A stretch of DNA of 64,000 nucleotides from Clostridiales bacterium (GCA_022508245.1 JAFLVO010000001.1:124001-188000), one strand, 5' to 3'; positions 9,657 through 17,734 are shown, counted from the stretch's first letter. The notes: generated by a model from the letters alone, not told the origin. Translations and numbers: made by a program.

Positions 9657-11117
9657 TTATTTCTTCTTGGGCTTTTCTACTGGTTTAACCTCGGGCTTTA
9701 CCTCAGTTGCCTCGGGCAGTTTAACCTCCTGCGCAGGTTCAACCTCTGCGGGGGCAACCAATTTGGGCATTTTAAGTCCTGCCATAGAATACAAATCATC
9801 GAGGGGAGGGATAGATTTAAGCATACCCGAAAGGAAGTTCGCAGTTGCGGTCTTGCCCTCGCCGCCCTGACCGTTGTCCCAGACGGTAACTTTGTCAATC
9901 TTGATATTCTTGATAGCCTCAACCTGCGTACGAACGAGTTCTTCGAGCTTGTCGGCAATCATAAGGCGTACAGCCTCGTCAGCCGTGCCGGCAGCCTTAA
10001 CGAGCATATCCATACCTTCTGCCTGCTTTGAAAGGGTCTCGTAAACACCGCGGGCTTCTGCTTCCATTTTAGCGAATATTGCGTCCGCTTCACCCTTTGC
10101 GCGGCGGCGGATGTTTTCAGCCTCTGCGTCTGCTTCAATCTCAATCTTTCTCTTTTCGATTTCGGATGCAACGATTATATCGGCTTCTTTTGTTGCTTTT
10201 TCACGGGATGCACGCGCCGTTTCAGCCGCCTGCTCTGCCGCATAGCTCTCTTCCTTTGCCTTTGCCGCCTGAACGTTTTCGGCAGTTACGGCAAGCTTCA
10301 TAGCCTCTGCTTCCTTCTCGCGGAGAACTGCGCGGGACTTTGCAATTTCGGCTTTCGCCTTGTTTTCGCCCTCTATTGCGCGGCTCTCTGCCTCGGCAAC
10401 CTGAATACGCTGCTGCATCTGCGCGTTGGCTTCACCGATAGCACCCTTTTTATTCTCTTCGGCAACCGAAATTTTAGCGTCGTTTATAGCCTTTGCCGCA
10501 GCCTCTTTACCGAGCGCGACTATGTATCCGCTCTCGTCGGAAATGTCCGTCATGTTAACGTTTATAAGCTTAAGACCAAGCTTTTTAAGCTCGCCTTCGA
10601 CGTTTCTCGAAATAGCTTCAAGGAACTTGTCGCGGTCGGTGTTGATTTCCTCGATATCCATCGTTGCGATAACAAGACGGAGCTGACCGAAGATTACGTC
10701 CTTTGCAAGCTCGGAAATCTGCTTTAACTGAAGTCCCAAAAGTCTTTCCGCCGCGTTCTGCATAACTGCGGGGTCGGTAGATACGCCGACTGTAAAAATG
10801 GAGGGAACGTCAATACGGATGTTCTGCTTTGACAGCGCGTTTTTAAGGTCTACCGAGATGGAGAGGGGGGTCAAATCAAGGAAGGTGTACGACTGGAAGA
10901 AAGGCCAAACGAGCGCCGCACCGCCGTGGATACACTTCGCACTGCGGTAAGTGCCGTCCTTGTTGGCGGAAATCTTACCGTAGATGACCATAATTTTGTC
11001 CGAAGGGCACTTTTTGTACCTCGTCATAATGACGAGAAGAATCATCACTACAATGAGCACGGCAGCAATTACGAGTGCAATGCCGATAACGCCGGTATCT
11101 GCAAGTAAATTTAACAT
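9657..11117 (-). CDS. floT: Flotillin-like membrane scaffold protein FloT/YuaG
   Basis: Flotillin-family protein that organises ordered membrane microdomains. One N-terminal membrane segment (about residues 8-32) is followed by an SPFH/PHB domain (about 50-210, with VDVPSIFTVGV-like strands and ATMDIEEINTDRD). A long Ala/Glu-rich coiled coil (about 215-380) carries repeated EA/AEAE heptads, and a Pro/Lys-rich tail ends in KPKKK. 486 residues fits FloT (about 509 in Bacillus). The ribosome site AAGGAGAG is 7 nt from the ATG. It lies 19 bp downstream of an NfeD-family gene, matching the yuaF-floT pairing of Bacillus. Confidence 0.9.
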   Translation of the reverse strand: MLNLLADTGVIGIALVIAAVLIVVMILLVIMTRYKKCPSDKIMVIYGKISANKDGTYRSAKCIHGGAALVWPFFQSYTFLDLTPLSISVDLKNALSKQNIRIDVPSIFTVGVSTDPAVMQNAAERLLGLQLKQISELAKDVIFGQLRLVIATMDIEEINTDRDKFLEAISRNVEGELKKLGLKLINVNMTDISDESGYIVALGKEAAAKAINDAKISVAEENKKGAIGEANAQMQQRIQVAEAESRAIEGENKAKAEIAKSRAVLREKEAEAMKLAVTAENVQAAKAKEESYAAEQAAETARASREKATKEADIIVASEIEKRKIEIEADAEAENIRRRAKGEADAIFAKMEAEARGVYETLSKQAEGMDMLVKAAGTADEAVRLMIADKLEELVRTQVEAIKNIKIDKVTVWDNGQGGEGKTATANFLSGMLKSIPPLDDLYSMAGLKMPKLVAPAEVEPAQEVKLPEATEVKPEVKPVEKPKKK

Positions 11118-11136
11118 TTTTTTCTCTCCTTATATT

Positions 11137-11757
11137 TTATTTATTTTGAGTTTCCTCATTTTTTTCTTCGGGCTGAACGGATAGCTCAACTTTTTTTACG
11201 ACCGTACATTCGTTTTGGGTTGCAACAATTTCCACAACCTCGTCAACTGCAATTCTGTCACCGTCGGTAACTGCGTCAAGCTCGGTAAATTTACCCTGCG
11301 CTTCAAGCGTTATCTTGCCGCGACCGCTTCTCTTTTGCGGTATGCTCACGTAAACGGTTGCACGCTGGCCTACCAGCTTTTCTGTCTGCAAAGCTCCGTT
11401 GCACTGCATTTTGGCAATTCCGCGCAGAGCAAAGTAAACTCCCGCCCAGGCAGCTCCGCCCGCAACGAGTGCAACTATTATAGAGAGCCACTGCAAATAA
11501 GGTTCAACGGCAGAGCAAGTCAGAAGTCCCGCCCAACCGCCTATGGACAGAAATGCGGTAAGGCTTTTCGTCGTAAACAGCGACACGCCCGAGTCAACTG
11601 CAACGTCAATTTCTCCGTCGCCGTCAAGATCGACGTCGCCGCCGAAAGACGAAAAGCACAGCAAAATTATTTGCACGACGAGAAATACGGACGCCACAAG
11701 CGCTATCCAGAAATAAACCTGTTCAAACGTCGATAACCCATTGTACCACTCAACCAT
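11137..11757 (-). CDS. NfeD-family membrane protein (YuaF-like), flotillin partner
   Basis: 206-residue membrane protein with hydrophobic segments near residues 12-34, 60-80 and 88-112. A C-terminal OB-fold domain (about 130-190: LVGQRATVYVSIPQKRSGRGKI ... GDRIAVDEVVEIVA) is the NfeD C-terminal domain. The acidic stretch DVDLDGDGEID between the first and second segments is a Ca-binding-like Asp repeat. It is first in the operon with floT; NfeD proteins are usual partners of SPFH proteins. GGAGGTGC precedes the ATG. Confidence 0.85.
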   Translation of the reverse strand: MVEWYNGLSTFEQVYFWIALVASVFLVVQIILLCFSSFGGDVDLDGDGEIDVAVDSGVSLFTTKSLTAFLSIGGWAGLLTCSAVEPYLQWLSIIVALVAGGAAWAGVYFALRGIAKMQCNGALQTEKLVGQRATVYVSIPQKRSGRGKITLEAQGKFTELDAVTDGDRIAVDEVVEIVATQNECTVVKKVELSVQPEEKNEETQNK

Positions 11758-11820
11758 ATAGCACCTCCAAAATTTATTCTTATACTATATATATAAACAC
11801 ATTTGAATATGTTAAAACAC

Positions 11821-11846
11821 TTAATCGATAAATTTTTATCGATTAA
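11821..11846. promoter_or_regulatory. Perfect palindrome, candidate operator
   Basis: Two 12-bp arms (TTAATCGATAAA and its complement) are separated by TT. It lies about 65-90 bp upstream of the NfeD start, close to where its promoter should be. AT-rich and without a T tract, so a protein-binding site is more likely than a terminator. The binding protein is unknown. Confidence 0.5.
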
Positions 11847-12001
11847 TTCAAATATTTGCCGTACCTTATTTTATTATATAGTTGCGCGGGAAATTAGTCA
11901 ATAATAGTAATAAAGAAATTTTTTCCTTTTCAGTATAAAGGGCAGTGGAGGGGTGTTCAAGTGTGAAAATGCACATATTTGCAAATTTTATGTTTAAATA
12001 A

Positions 12002-12030
12002 TTGAACTTTTCATAATTATCTGTTATAAT
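12002..12030 (+). promoter_or_regulatory. Promoter of the HU gene
   Basis: TTGAAC (12002-12007), 17-bp spacer, TATAAT (12025-12030), giving a leader of about 57 nt before the ATG at 12095. Confidence 0.8.
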
Positions 12031-12094
12031 ATCGATTGGAAGGACGATTTTAAATCAAAAAGTTCTTTAATACTATTTTAAGGATGGATAAAAA

Positions 12095-12367
12095 ATGAAC
12101 AAAGCAGAACTGATAAGAGTTGTTGCAGAGAAGGCAGATTTAACCTTGGCGGCTTCGGGAGATTGCGTAAACGCAGTTCTCGACGCAATATGCGAAGGCT
12201 TGGTTGAAGGAAATGAAGTTGCTATTCCCGGATTCGGCACCTTCAAGGTAACGGAAAGAGCAGCAAGAACCTGCCGCAACCCCAAGACGGGCGAAACGAT
12301 TGAAGTTGCCGCTTCCAAGGCAATCAGCTTCAAGGTAAGCAAGGCTTTAAACGACAAGCTCAACTAA
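12095..12367 (+). CDS. hup: HU-family DNA-binding protein
   Basis: Nucleoid protein that bends DNA as a dimer. 90 residues, the usual HU length, starting MNKAELIRVVAEKA. It has the helical body, the conserved VAIPGFGTFKV turn, and the beta-arm RTCRNPKTGETIEV, where GRNPQTGE is usual, ending AISFKVSKALNDKLN. Phe residues of the core are kept. A consensus promoter lies upstream and a strong terminator follows at 12398, so it is a single-gene unit. Confidence 0.97.
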   Translation: MNKAELIRVVAEKADLTLAASGDCVNAVLDAICEGLVEGNEVAIPGFGTFKVTERAARTCRNPKTGETIEVAASKAISFKVSKALNDKLN

Positions 12368-12397
12368 TTTAAAAGTAAATTTTAGGTAAAATTTTAA

Positions 12398-12436
12398 AAG
12401 CCCGACTGCTAAAACAGTCGGGCTTAAATTGTTTTT
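12398..12436 (+). terminator. Intrinsic terminator after HU
   Basis: An 11-bp stem AAGCCCGACTG (12398-12408 with 12415-12425), 6-nt loop, followed by AAATTGTTTTT. Confidence 0.9.
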
Positions 12437-12535
12437 ATAATTTAAAATCAACTTTGTATTCTTTGTCAACTTGACCTTTTTCGTTCAAACGGGCACTAAA
12501 TTGAAATTTAGACAGCACTTAATGCGCTGCTACAC

Positions 12536-12721
12536 TCAAACGGATTTCCGCCTTTTTTCGCTTTGATAATTCTCGCAACAACCGTTCGGCTCTACTTCCT
12601 CTTTACTGTATATTGACTTATAGATGCAGTAATGATGTTCGGGAATTAGATAATGGTCGTGCCAATACTCTTCGTCCACACGGTAATATTTACAGTTTTT
12701 ACAACAATTTTCATCTGTCAT
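12536..12721 (-). CDS. Small cysteine-rich protein, probably metal-binding
   Basis: 61 residues with seven cysteines and several histidines: CCKNCKYYRV near the start, HHYC in the middle and NGCCENYQ near the end. The spacing suggests a zinc-binding knuckle or ribbon. I do not recognise the family. CGGAGAA lies 7 nt before the ATG within the leader motif shared with the genes at 8030 and 16739. It sits between HU and glnA and is probably transcribed alone. Confidence 0.6.
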   Translation of the reverse strand: MTDENCCKNCKYYRVDEEYWHDHYLIPEHHYCIYKSIYSKEEVEPNGCCENYQSEKRRKSV

Positions 12722-12727
12722 AACACA

Positions 12728-12743
12728 TTCTCCGTTAAATTAC
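12728..12743 (-). promoter_or_regulatory. Shared leader motif, second copy
   Basis: Read on the minus strand: GTAATTTAACGGAGAA, one base different from the copy at 8009-8024, ending 6 nt before the start codon at 12721. Confidence 0.5.
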
Positions 12744-12786
12744 TGATTATCTGTAAACCATTATGGCACTAAGCGCAAAGAAAGAC

Positions 12787-12814
12787 AAGAGCAACGGTAT
12801 TTTCCGTTGCTCTT
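12787..12814 (-). terminator. Terminator of glnA
   Basis: An 11-bp stem AAGAGCAACGG (12787-12797 with 12804-12814), 6-nt loop, immediately downstream of the glnA stop. A T/C-rich run follows on the minus strand. Confidence 0.8.
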
Positions 12815-12825
12815 AATATTATTGA

Positions 12826-14256
12826 TTAAAGGTCGAAGTAAAGTTCAAATTCTGCGGGAGTGGGAATCTTGTTGAGTTTTTCAAGCTCCTTGCGCTTCTT
12901 CTCAATCCAGATTTTAATGAGTCTTTCGGGGAATACGCCCTCGCAGGTCAGATAATCGTGGTCCTTTTCAAGAGCTGTAAGCGCTTCGCCTAAAGACGTG
13001 GGCAGATGTTGAATCTTCTTCTTGTCCTTGTCGCTTAAATCGAACAGGTTGAAATCGAAGGGACCCCAGCCGTTTTTGTGGGGGTCGATTTTATTCTTAA
13101 TACCGTCGAGACCTGCCATTAAGATTGCTGCGTATGCATAGTAGGGGTTGCAGGTTGCATCGGGATTGCGGAGCTCAAACCTCTTCTTGTCAGGCGACTT
13201 TGCATATGCGGGAATACGGATTACCGAGCTGCGGTTTGCCGTAGCGTAGCCGATAGTTGCAGGCGCTTCAAAGCCGGGTACAAGTCTTTTGTACGAGTTG
13301 GTAGACGGGTTTGTAAACGCGCACAAGCTTGCGGCGTGTTTTAAAAGTCCGCCCATAAAATAGTGCGCAGTTTCACTGAGCTGAGAATAACCGTTAGCAT
13401 CATAGAAAACAGGCTTTCCGTCTTTCATAAGCAGCATATGTACGTGCATGCCGTTGCCTGCCTCGCCGTAAATGGGCTTGGGCATAAAGGTTGCGGTCAT
13501 GCCCTCAGCTATTGCCTGATTCTTTATTACGTACTTTGCAATCATAGTATTGTCAGCCATTTTGGTCATGTCGTCCAGCTCTACCTCTATTTCGACCTGT
13601 CCGGGACCGCCGACCTCGTGGTGGTGATACTTAACTTTAACACCCCAATCCTCAAGCAACATGCACATGCGGCTGCGCATATCGTAAGTAATATCCTGAG
13701 GCTTGCAAGCATGATAACCGCCCTTGTGGGGAATGTGATAGCCGTTGTTGCCGTATTCGTCATCGCCGGTGTTCCAGTCTGCCTCCCATGCGTCTAAATG
13801 GAACATAGCCTTGTTGGGATTGTTTTCGAAAGCCACGTGGTCGAAAAGATGGAACTCAAATTCGGGTCCTATTATCATTCTGTCGGCAATACCCGTCTTT
13901 TTCATATATTCCTCGGCAGCGATAGCTACATTGCGGGGATACTGATCAAATCTTGAGTTGTTCGCGTCGATAATTCTTACGTCGCCCGACATAGTGAGGG
14001 TGGGAGTTTCCGCAAACGGGTCAACAACTGCAGATTCTATAATGGGTATAAACACCATATCGCTCTTTTCAACGGGTGCAAAGCCGTAGTTTGAGCCGTC
14101 AAAGCCTATACCGTATTTCATTGTGTCTTCGTTAAATCTTGAAACGGGTATGGAAAGATGGTGCCATCTGCCGTCGATATCGACCATTTTGAAGTCGATC
14201 ATTTTAATTTCTTTATCTTTGCAAAAAGCCAGAATTTCCTGTACGTTTTTAAACAT
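12826..14256 (-). CDS. glnA: Type I glutamine synthetase lacking the adenylylation tyrosine
   Basis: Glutamine synthetase (glutamate + NH3 + ATP to glutamine). 476 residues. The beta-grasp N-terminal domain carries GIGFDGSNYGFAPVEKSDM; the catalytic domain shows GPEFEFHLFD, GGPGQVEIEVE, NGMHVHMLLMKDGKP, the ATP loop NRSSVIRIP and KRFELRNPDATCNPY. The length is of the beta (long) subtype. The site that is adenylylated in enteric GlnA (NLYDLPPE) reads NLFDLSDK here, with Phe at about residue 405, so that control should not operate. Promoter and terminator show a single-gene transcript. Confidence 0.95.
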   Translation of the reverse strand: MFKNVQEILAFCKDKEIKMIDFKMVDIDGRWHHLSIPVSRFNEDTMKYGIGFDGSNYGFAPVEKSDMVFIPIIESAVVDPFAETPTLTMSGDVRIIDANNSRFDQYPRNVAIAAEEYMKKTGIADRMIIGPEFEFHLFDHVAFENNPNKAMFHLDAWEADWNTGDDEYGNNGYHIPHKGGYHACKPQDITYDMRSRMCMLLEDWGVKVKYHHHEVGGPGQVEIEVELDDMTKMADNTMIAKYVIKNQAIAEGMTATFMPKPIYGEAGNGMHVHMLLMKDGKPVFYDANGYSQLSETAHYFMGGLLKHAASLCAFTNPSTNSYKRLVPGFEAPATIGYATANRSSVIRIPAYAKSPDKKRFELRNPDATCNPYYAYAAILMAGLDGIKNKIDPHKNGWGPFDFNLFDLSDKDKKKIQHLPTSLGEALTALEKDHDYLTCEGVFPERLIKIWIEKKRKELEKLNKIPTPAEFELYFDL

Positions 14257-14291
14257 TTTTTACATCTCCTGATATTTTTGTCTGCTCACTG

Positions 14292-14320
14292 ATTGTATCA
14301 TAATAATGTTGTTAAGTCAA
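14292..14320 (-). promoter_or_regulatory. Promoter of glnA
   Basis: On the minus strand: TTGACT (14315-14320), 17-bp spacer, TACAAT (14292-14297), followed by CAGGAGATG before the start at 14256. I found no convincing GlnR/TnrA box (TGTNA-N7-TNACA). Confidence 0.8.
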
Positions 14321-14443
14321 CGCAAAAAATGATTTATTTTAACAATTTTTAACGTCGAGTGCAACGCGCCGTATTTATCGGATAAATTCCGCGTAAACGA
14401 ACCGTCAAATCAAAATGTAAGTATTAAATATTAAACAAAACTA

Positions 14444-14472
14444 TTGACTTTGAAAAAATTAAATTATATAAT
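14444..14472 (+). promoter_or_regulatory. Promoter of the ilvA-ridA operon
   Basis: TTGACT (14444-14449), 17-bp spacer, TATAAT (14467-14472), 30 nt before the ATG at 14503. Confidence 0.8.
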
Positions 14473-14502
14473 TTTATCAATCAACAACGAGGCGGATTTT
14501 AT

Positions 14503-15705
14503 ATGTTAACATTGGACAAAGTTTATCATGCTCAATACGTTTTGAAGGACATACTGAGGGATACCGAAGTGCTTCGCTCGCACGTCCTTTCGTCAATTAC
14601 GGACTGCGAACTTTATTTAAAACCCGAAAACCTTCAGAGAACGGGCTCTTTCAAAGTACGCGGAGCTTACTATAAAATTTCACAGCTTTCCGAAGAGGAA
14701 AAGAAAAAGGGCGTAATCGCCTGCTCGGCGGGCAACCATGCCCAGGGCGTTGCAATCGCTTCCAAAAAATTCGGCATAAATGCAAAAATATGTATGCCCA
14801 GCGGAGCGCCGATATCAAAAGTTGAGGCGACCAAGGGCTACGGCGCGGAGGTTATCCTCGTCCCCGGCGTATATGACGACGCACACAACGAGGCAGAAAG
14901 ACTTAAAGAGCAATACGGCTATACCTTTATCCATCCTTTCGACGATGAGAACGTAATTGCAGGTCAAGGCACAATAGGTCTTGAAATTTTAAATCAGTTG
15001 AGCGACGTCGACATAATCGTCGTGCCCATAGGCGGAGGCGGTCTTATTTCGGGCGTTGCGTATGCAGTCAAATCGCTCAATCCCAAAGTTAAGGTTTACG
15101 GCGTTCAGTCGGCGGGCGCACCCAGTATGGTCAACTCAATTCACGACGGAAAAATCGAGACTCTCGCCTCCGTCTCTACAATTGCCGACGGTATTGCAGT
15201 AAAGTGCCCGGGCAATCTTACCTATGAATTATGCTCGAAATACGTGGACGACGTCGTGTCCGTAACCGACGATCAAGTGGCAACGGCAATTCTCACGCTC
15301 ATCGAAAAGCAGAAAATGATAGCCGAGGGTGCCGGAGCAGTGTCTCTTGCCGCTTTGATGTTCAATAAAATACCCGACTATAAGGGCAAGAAGGTCTGCT
15401 GTGTCATTTCTGGCGGCAATATCGACGTTACGATACTCTCGCGCGTAATCGACCGCGGTCTTTTGACGTCGGGCAGATGCTGCAATATTACGGTAGAGCT
15501 TATGAACAGACCCGGACAGCTTGTAGACATTTTGTCAATCGTTTCAAAGTGCGGCGCAAACATTACCGGTGTTGTGCACGAGAGGTCAAGCGAAGGTTCC
15601 GACATTAACGGCTGTTACGTGCATCTCGATATCGAGACGAGAAACTTTGAACATATCAAAGAAATAAAAAATGAATTAAAAGCTAACGGCTATAAAATTT
15701 TATAA
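14503..15705 (+). CDS. ilvA: Threonine ammonia-lyase with ACT domain
   Basis: PLP enzyme deaminating threonine to 2-oxobutyrate and ammonia. The PLP lysine is Lys51 in GSFKVRGAYYKI. SAGNHAQGVAIASKKFG and the glycine-rich phosphate cup PIGGGGLISG follow. A single ACT domain occupies about 325-400 (ELMNRPGQLVDILSIVSKCGANI), suggesting amino acid control. At 400 residues it matches the short ACT-bearing form. The ridA gene, which clears the enamine intermediate this enzyme releases, starts 30 bp downstream, a functional pairing. Biosynthetic or catabolic use cannot be separated from sequence alone. Confidence 0.93.
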   Translation: MLTLDKVYHAQYVLKDILRDTEVLRSHVLSSITDCELYLKPENLQRTGSFKVRGAYYKISQLSEEEKKKGVIACSAGNHAQGVAIASKKFGINAKICMPSGAPISKVEATKGYGAEVILVPGVYDDAHNEAERLKEQYGYTFIHPFDDENVIAGQGTIGLEILNQLSDVDIIVVPIGGGGLISGVAYAVKSLNPKVKVYGVQSAGAPSMVNSIHDGKIETLASVSTIADGIAVKCPGNLTYELCSKYVDDVVSVTDDQVATAILTLIEKQKMIAEGAGAVSLAALMFNKIPDYKGKKVCCVISGGNIDVTILSRVIDRGLLTSGRCCNITVELMNRPGQLVDILSIVSKCGANITGVVHERSSEGSDINGCYVHLDIETRNFEHIKEIKNELKANGYKIL

Positions 15706-15735
15706 ACTGATTTAAACTTTTATAAGGAGATTTTT

Positions 15736-16107
15736 ATGAAAACTGTAGAAACAAAAAACGCACCCGCAGCAATAGGGCCCTATTCGCAGGCTAAAATTGT
15801 GGGCAATATGGTATATTGCTCTGGTCAGATTCCCGTAAACCCCGCAACTTCCGTTATCGAAGGGAAAACCGTAGGCGAACAGACGCACCAATCCTGCAAA
15901 AACGTTGCAGCCCTGCTTCAGGCTGCCGGAACATCCATTGATAAAGTAATCAAAACTACTTGCTTTTTGGCTGACATTGCAGACTTCGGCGAATTTAACA
16001 AAGTTTACGAAGAGTATTTTGTTACAAAGCCCGCACGCAGCTGCGTTGCCGTAAAGGATATTCCTAAGGGTGCGCTTGTTGAAATCGAGGTAATCGCAGA
16101 GTTATAA
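15736..16107 (+). CDS. ridA: RidA family 2-iminobutanoate/2-iminopropanoate deaminase
   Basis: Hydrolyses reactive enamine/imine products of PLP dehydratases such as the upstream threonine ammonia-lyase, protecting PLP enzymes from damage. 123 residues, with the YjgF/YER057c/UK114 pattern IGPYSQAKIVGNMVYCSGQIP. The substrate-binding Arg101 is in KPARSCVAVKDIPKGALVEIEVIA, which is the family signature, with Glu117 after it. AAGGAG precedes the ATG. It lies in an operon with ilvA and is followed by a terminator at 16181. Confidence 0.95.
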   Translation: MKTVETKNAPAAIGPYSQAKIVGNMVYCSGQIPVNPATSVIEGKTVGEQTHQSCKNVAALLQAAGTSIDKVIKTTCFLADIADFGEFNKVYEEYFVTKPARSCVAVKDIPKGALVEIEVIAEL

Positions 16108-16180
16108 ACGTTCAACTTAAAAACTATTCCAAACTTCGGCGTATAAACAGATTGAATTAATATAACAGCTACAACATATA

Positions 16181-16210
16181 AAAAAGTGGGGGCTTTCGCT
16201 CCCACTTTTT
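16181..16210. terminator. Bidirectional terminator after ridA
   Basis: AAAAAGTGGG (16181-16190) pairs with CCCACTTTTT (16201-16210), and three further pairs close to a 4-nt loop. T runs on both strands also serve the minus-strand gene ending at 16248. Confidence 0.9.
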
Positions 16211-16247
16211 TCCGTCAACTATGTCAAATTGTGTTCAACTTGTTATG

Positions 16248-16739
16248 TTAATTAATTTGCCCTCCGCGAATAGGATTTACCTTTGCGGTCAACTCAATGA
16301 CTGTCAGCTTGGCAACAGCGGTTCTCGTTACAGCCGCTCGATTATAATCGAAATTGCGCGTTTCGGCATAGCGGTTCATAATAATATTATCAATGGCATT
16401 TTGCTTTTCTTCTCCGTCAAGAAAAGTGATTGCCGCCGTTCCCATGATGCACTTGTAGCGCATTGTTACGTCTTTCTTTTCAATGATACAATCCATTTCA
16501 ATAGGAATATCCATTTCAAACGAGCATTTTCCGTTCTTTTTCATAAGCTCGTATTTTCTGCCCGCCATTGCGCCGTGAACGTAAAAATTTATCTGTTTGC
16601 CTTCAACGGTATAAGCAAAATTAAGCGGAACGATATACGGAAAATCGCCGTCCGCCAAGCCGATTCTGATAATATCGCATTCATCAATTATAGATAAAAT
16701 CGTATTTAAGTCAGTTACTTCTCTGTCTTTCCGTCTCAT
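16248..16739 (-). CDS. Pyridoxamine 5'-phosphate oxidase-like flavoprotein (NimA-type)
   Basis: 163 residues with the split-barrel flavin-binding fold of NimA-like proteins. It starts MRRKDREVTDLNTILSIIDECDIIRIGLADGDFPYIVPLNFAY and continues with NFYVHGAMAGRKYELMKKNGKCSFEMDI, the two most recognisable segments. Relatives reduce nitroimidazoles or act on unknown substrates; function here is not determined. AGCGGGGAA precedes the ATG as part of the motif shared with 8030 and 12721. It has its own transcription unit between two hairpins. Confidence 0.85.
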   Translation of the reverse strand: MRRKDREVTDLNTILSIIDECDIIRIGLADGDFPYIVPLNFAYTVEGKQINFYVHGAMAGRKYELMKKNGKCSFEMDIPIEMDCIIEKKDVTMRYKCIMGTAAITFLDGEEKQNAIDNIIMNRYAETRNFDYNRAAVTRTAVAKLTVIELTAKVNPIRGGQIN

Positions 16740-16743
16740 AACT

Positions 16744-16759
16744 TTCCCCGCTAAATTAC
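16744..16759 (-). promoter_or_regulatory. Shared leader motif, third copy
   Basis: Read on the minus strand: GTAATTTAGCGGGGAA, one base different from the copy at 8009-8024, ending 4 nt before the ATG at 16739. Confidence 0.5.
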
Positions 16760-16787
16760 TGTTTTTGTATAAGAAGTTTACTGCAAA

Positions 16788-16807
16788 AGCCGCCTTGTCG
16801 GGCGGCT
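16788..16807 (-). terminator. Terminator of the flavin-reductase gene
   Basis: A 7-bp stem AGCCGCC (16788-16794 with 16801-16807), loop TTGTCG, followed on the minus strand by TTTTGC. Weak T tract. Confidence 0.6.
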
Positions 16808-16820
16808 GGATTTATGAGTA

Positions 16821-17732
16821 TTATTTCTTTTTTTCCTGCCTGCGCTTGTCGTTTATAATGTCAAGCGCAGCTTCGTCAATTAATGTAATGTTTTCTTCCT
16901 TTGCAATCTTAACCATCTGAGTTAAAGCGGCTTTTAAGAAAATGCGCGGAATTTTAGTCAGCTTTGCGCACGCTCCGTCGGTAAATTTTACTTCGGGGTC
17001 AATGCGCGACGCAGCGTAGATTACCGACTTCACGTCGCCCTCTTTAGCCTGAATTTTTTCTGATATGGGGCGCTTGAATTTAGTGTACCAGAAATTCGTG
17101 CTGTCACGGTAGCCGTAGTCCACGGGGACGCTGGGGAAGTTGTTTTTATTTACTCCGTTAATGATAGAATTGTGGTATTTTTCTTTCATTAAAATTTTAT
17201 CAATCTTTAAAATAAAGTGCGCGCCGAACTTGCTCGTAATTCCGTTGAAATTTCTGTAAGGGGGGTCGTAGCCCTCTAAATTTCCCGCCTTGTCGTTGAA
17301 GGCGTCCTCAAGCGTATCGTCCCAGCTGCACTCGAAAACCTGATAGCTTTCCTCTACAATTTTAGGTCTGTCACTGCTTATAGTGCTGTCCGAAAGAGTA
17401 AAAATGCAGTTTTTCATCTTCTCTTCGGTGGTGTCTCCGGGGAAACCAAGGCGTACGGCTTCTTTAAAGTATTTTCTGTCGTCCGTGATAAAGTTTAAAG
17501 AACACTTTTTGTTACGCAAAAGATTCTGCGCGGTGTTGGAGCTGTTTCTGCACTCCAAAATCATAGCGTAGTAGTCCTTGCCTGCAATGTAGTAGGGGAA
17601 GCAGAGGGAGTACGCCCCGAGGTTGGTCTGCCCGTTCTCGCTTACCGTTCCGACCAAAATCGTCGGCATGGGAAAGAAAGCGGAAGTCTGATAAAAATTA
17701 TCTACAATTCTAAGCTCTTTTAATTTATCCAT
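16821..17732 (-). CDS. Flavin reductase-like protein with a C-terminal PCP_red-like segment
   Basis: 303 residues. The N-terminal about 190 residues fit the flavin reductase-like FMN-binding split barrel (FPMPTILVGTVSENGQTNLGAYS ... LECRNSSNTAQNLLRNKKCSLNF). The last 54 residues (from about 250) read FTDGACAKLTKIPRIFLKAAL, then KEENITLIDEAALDII. This resembles the short helical PCP_red module (protochlorophyllide reductase 57 kDa-type) found at the end of redox and cofactor proteins. The fusion is an inference from the residue pattern. It is last in a two-gene transcript after a lipoprotein gene 2 nt upstream. Confidence 0.75.
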   Translation of the reverse strand: MDKLKELRIVDNFYQTSAFFPMPTILVGTVSENGQTNLGAYSLCFPYYIAGKDYYAMILECRNSSNTAQNLLRNKKCSLNFITDDRKYFKEAVRLGFPGDTTEEKMKNCIFTLSDSTISSDRPKIVEESYQVFECSWDDTLEDAFNDKAGNLEGYDPPYRNFNGITSKFGAHFILKIDKILMKEKYHNSIINGVNKNNFPSVPVDYGYRDSTNFWYTKFKRPISEKIQAKEGDVKSVIYAASRIDPEVKFTDGACAKLTKIPRIFLKAALTQMVKIAKEENITLIDEAALDIINDKRRQEKKK

Positions 17733-17734
17733 TT

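Larger units (their letters stand above)
11758..12094. other. Divergent intergenic region between the NfeD/floT operon and HU
   Basis: 337 bp without a gene. It holds the ribosome site of the minus-strand operon, AT-rich TATATA sequence, a 26-bp palindrome at 11821-11846, and the HU promoter at 12002-12030. A possible minus-strand promoter (TTCAAA-17-TATAAG) lies left of the palindrome. I see no RNA gene. Confidence 0.6.

Noticed and set aside
13363-13797. Long plus-strand frames inside glnA and other housekeeping genes
   Set aside because: These are shadows of strongly coding minus-strand genes.
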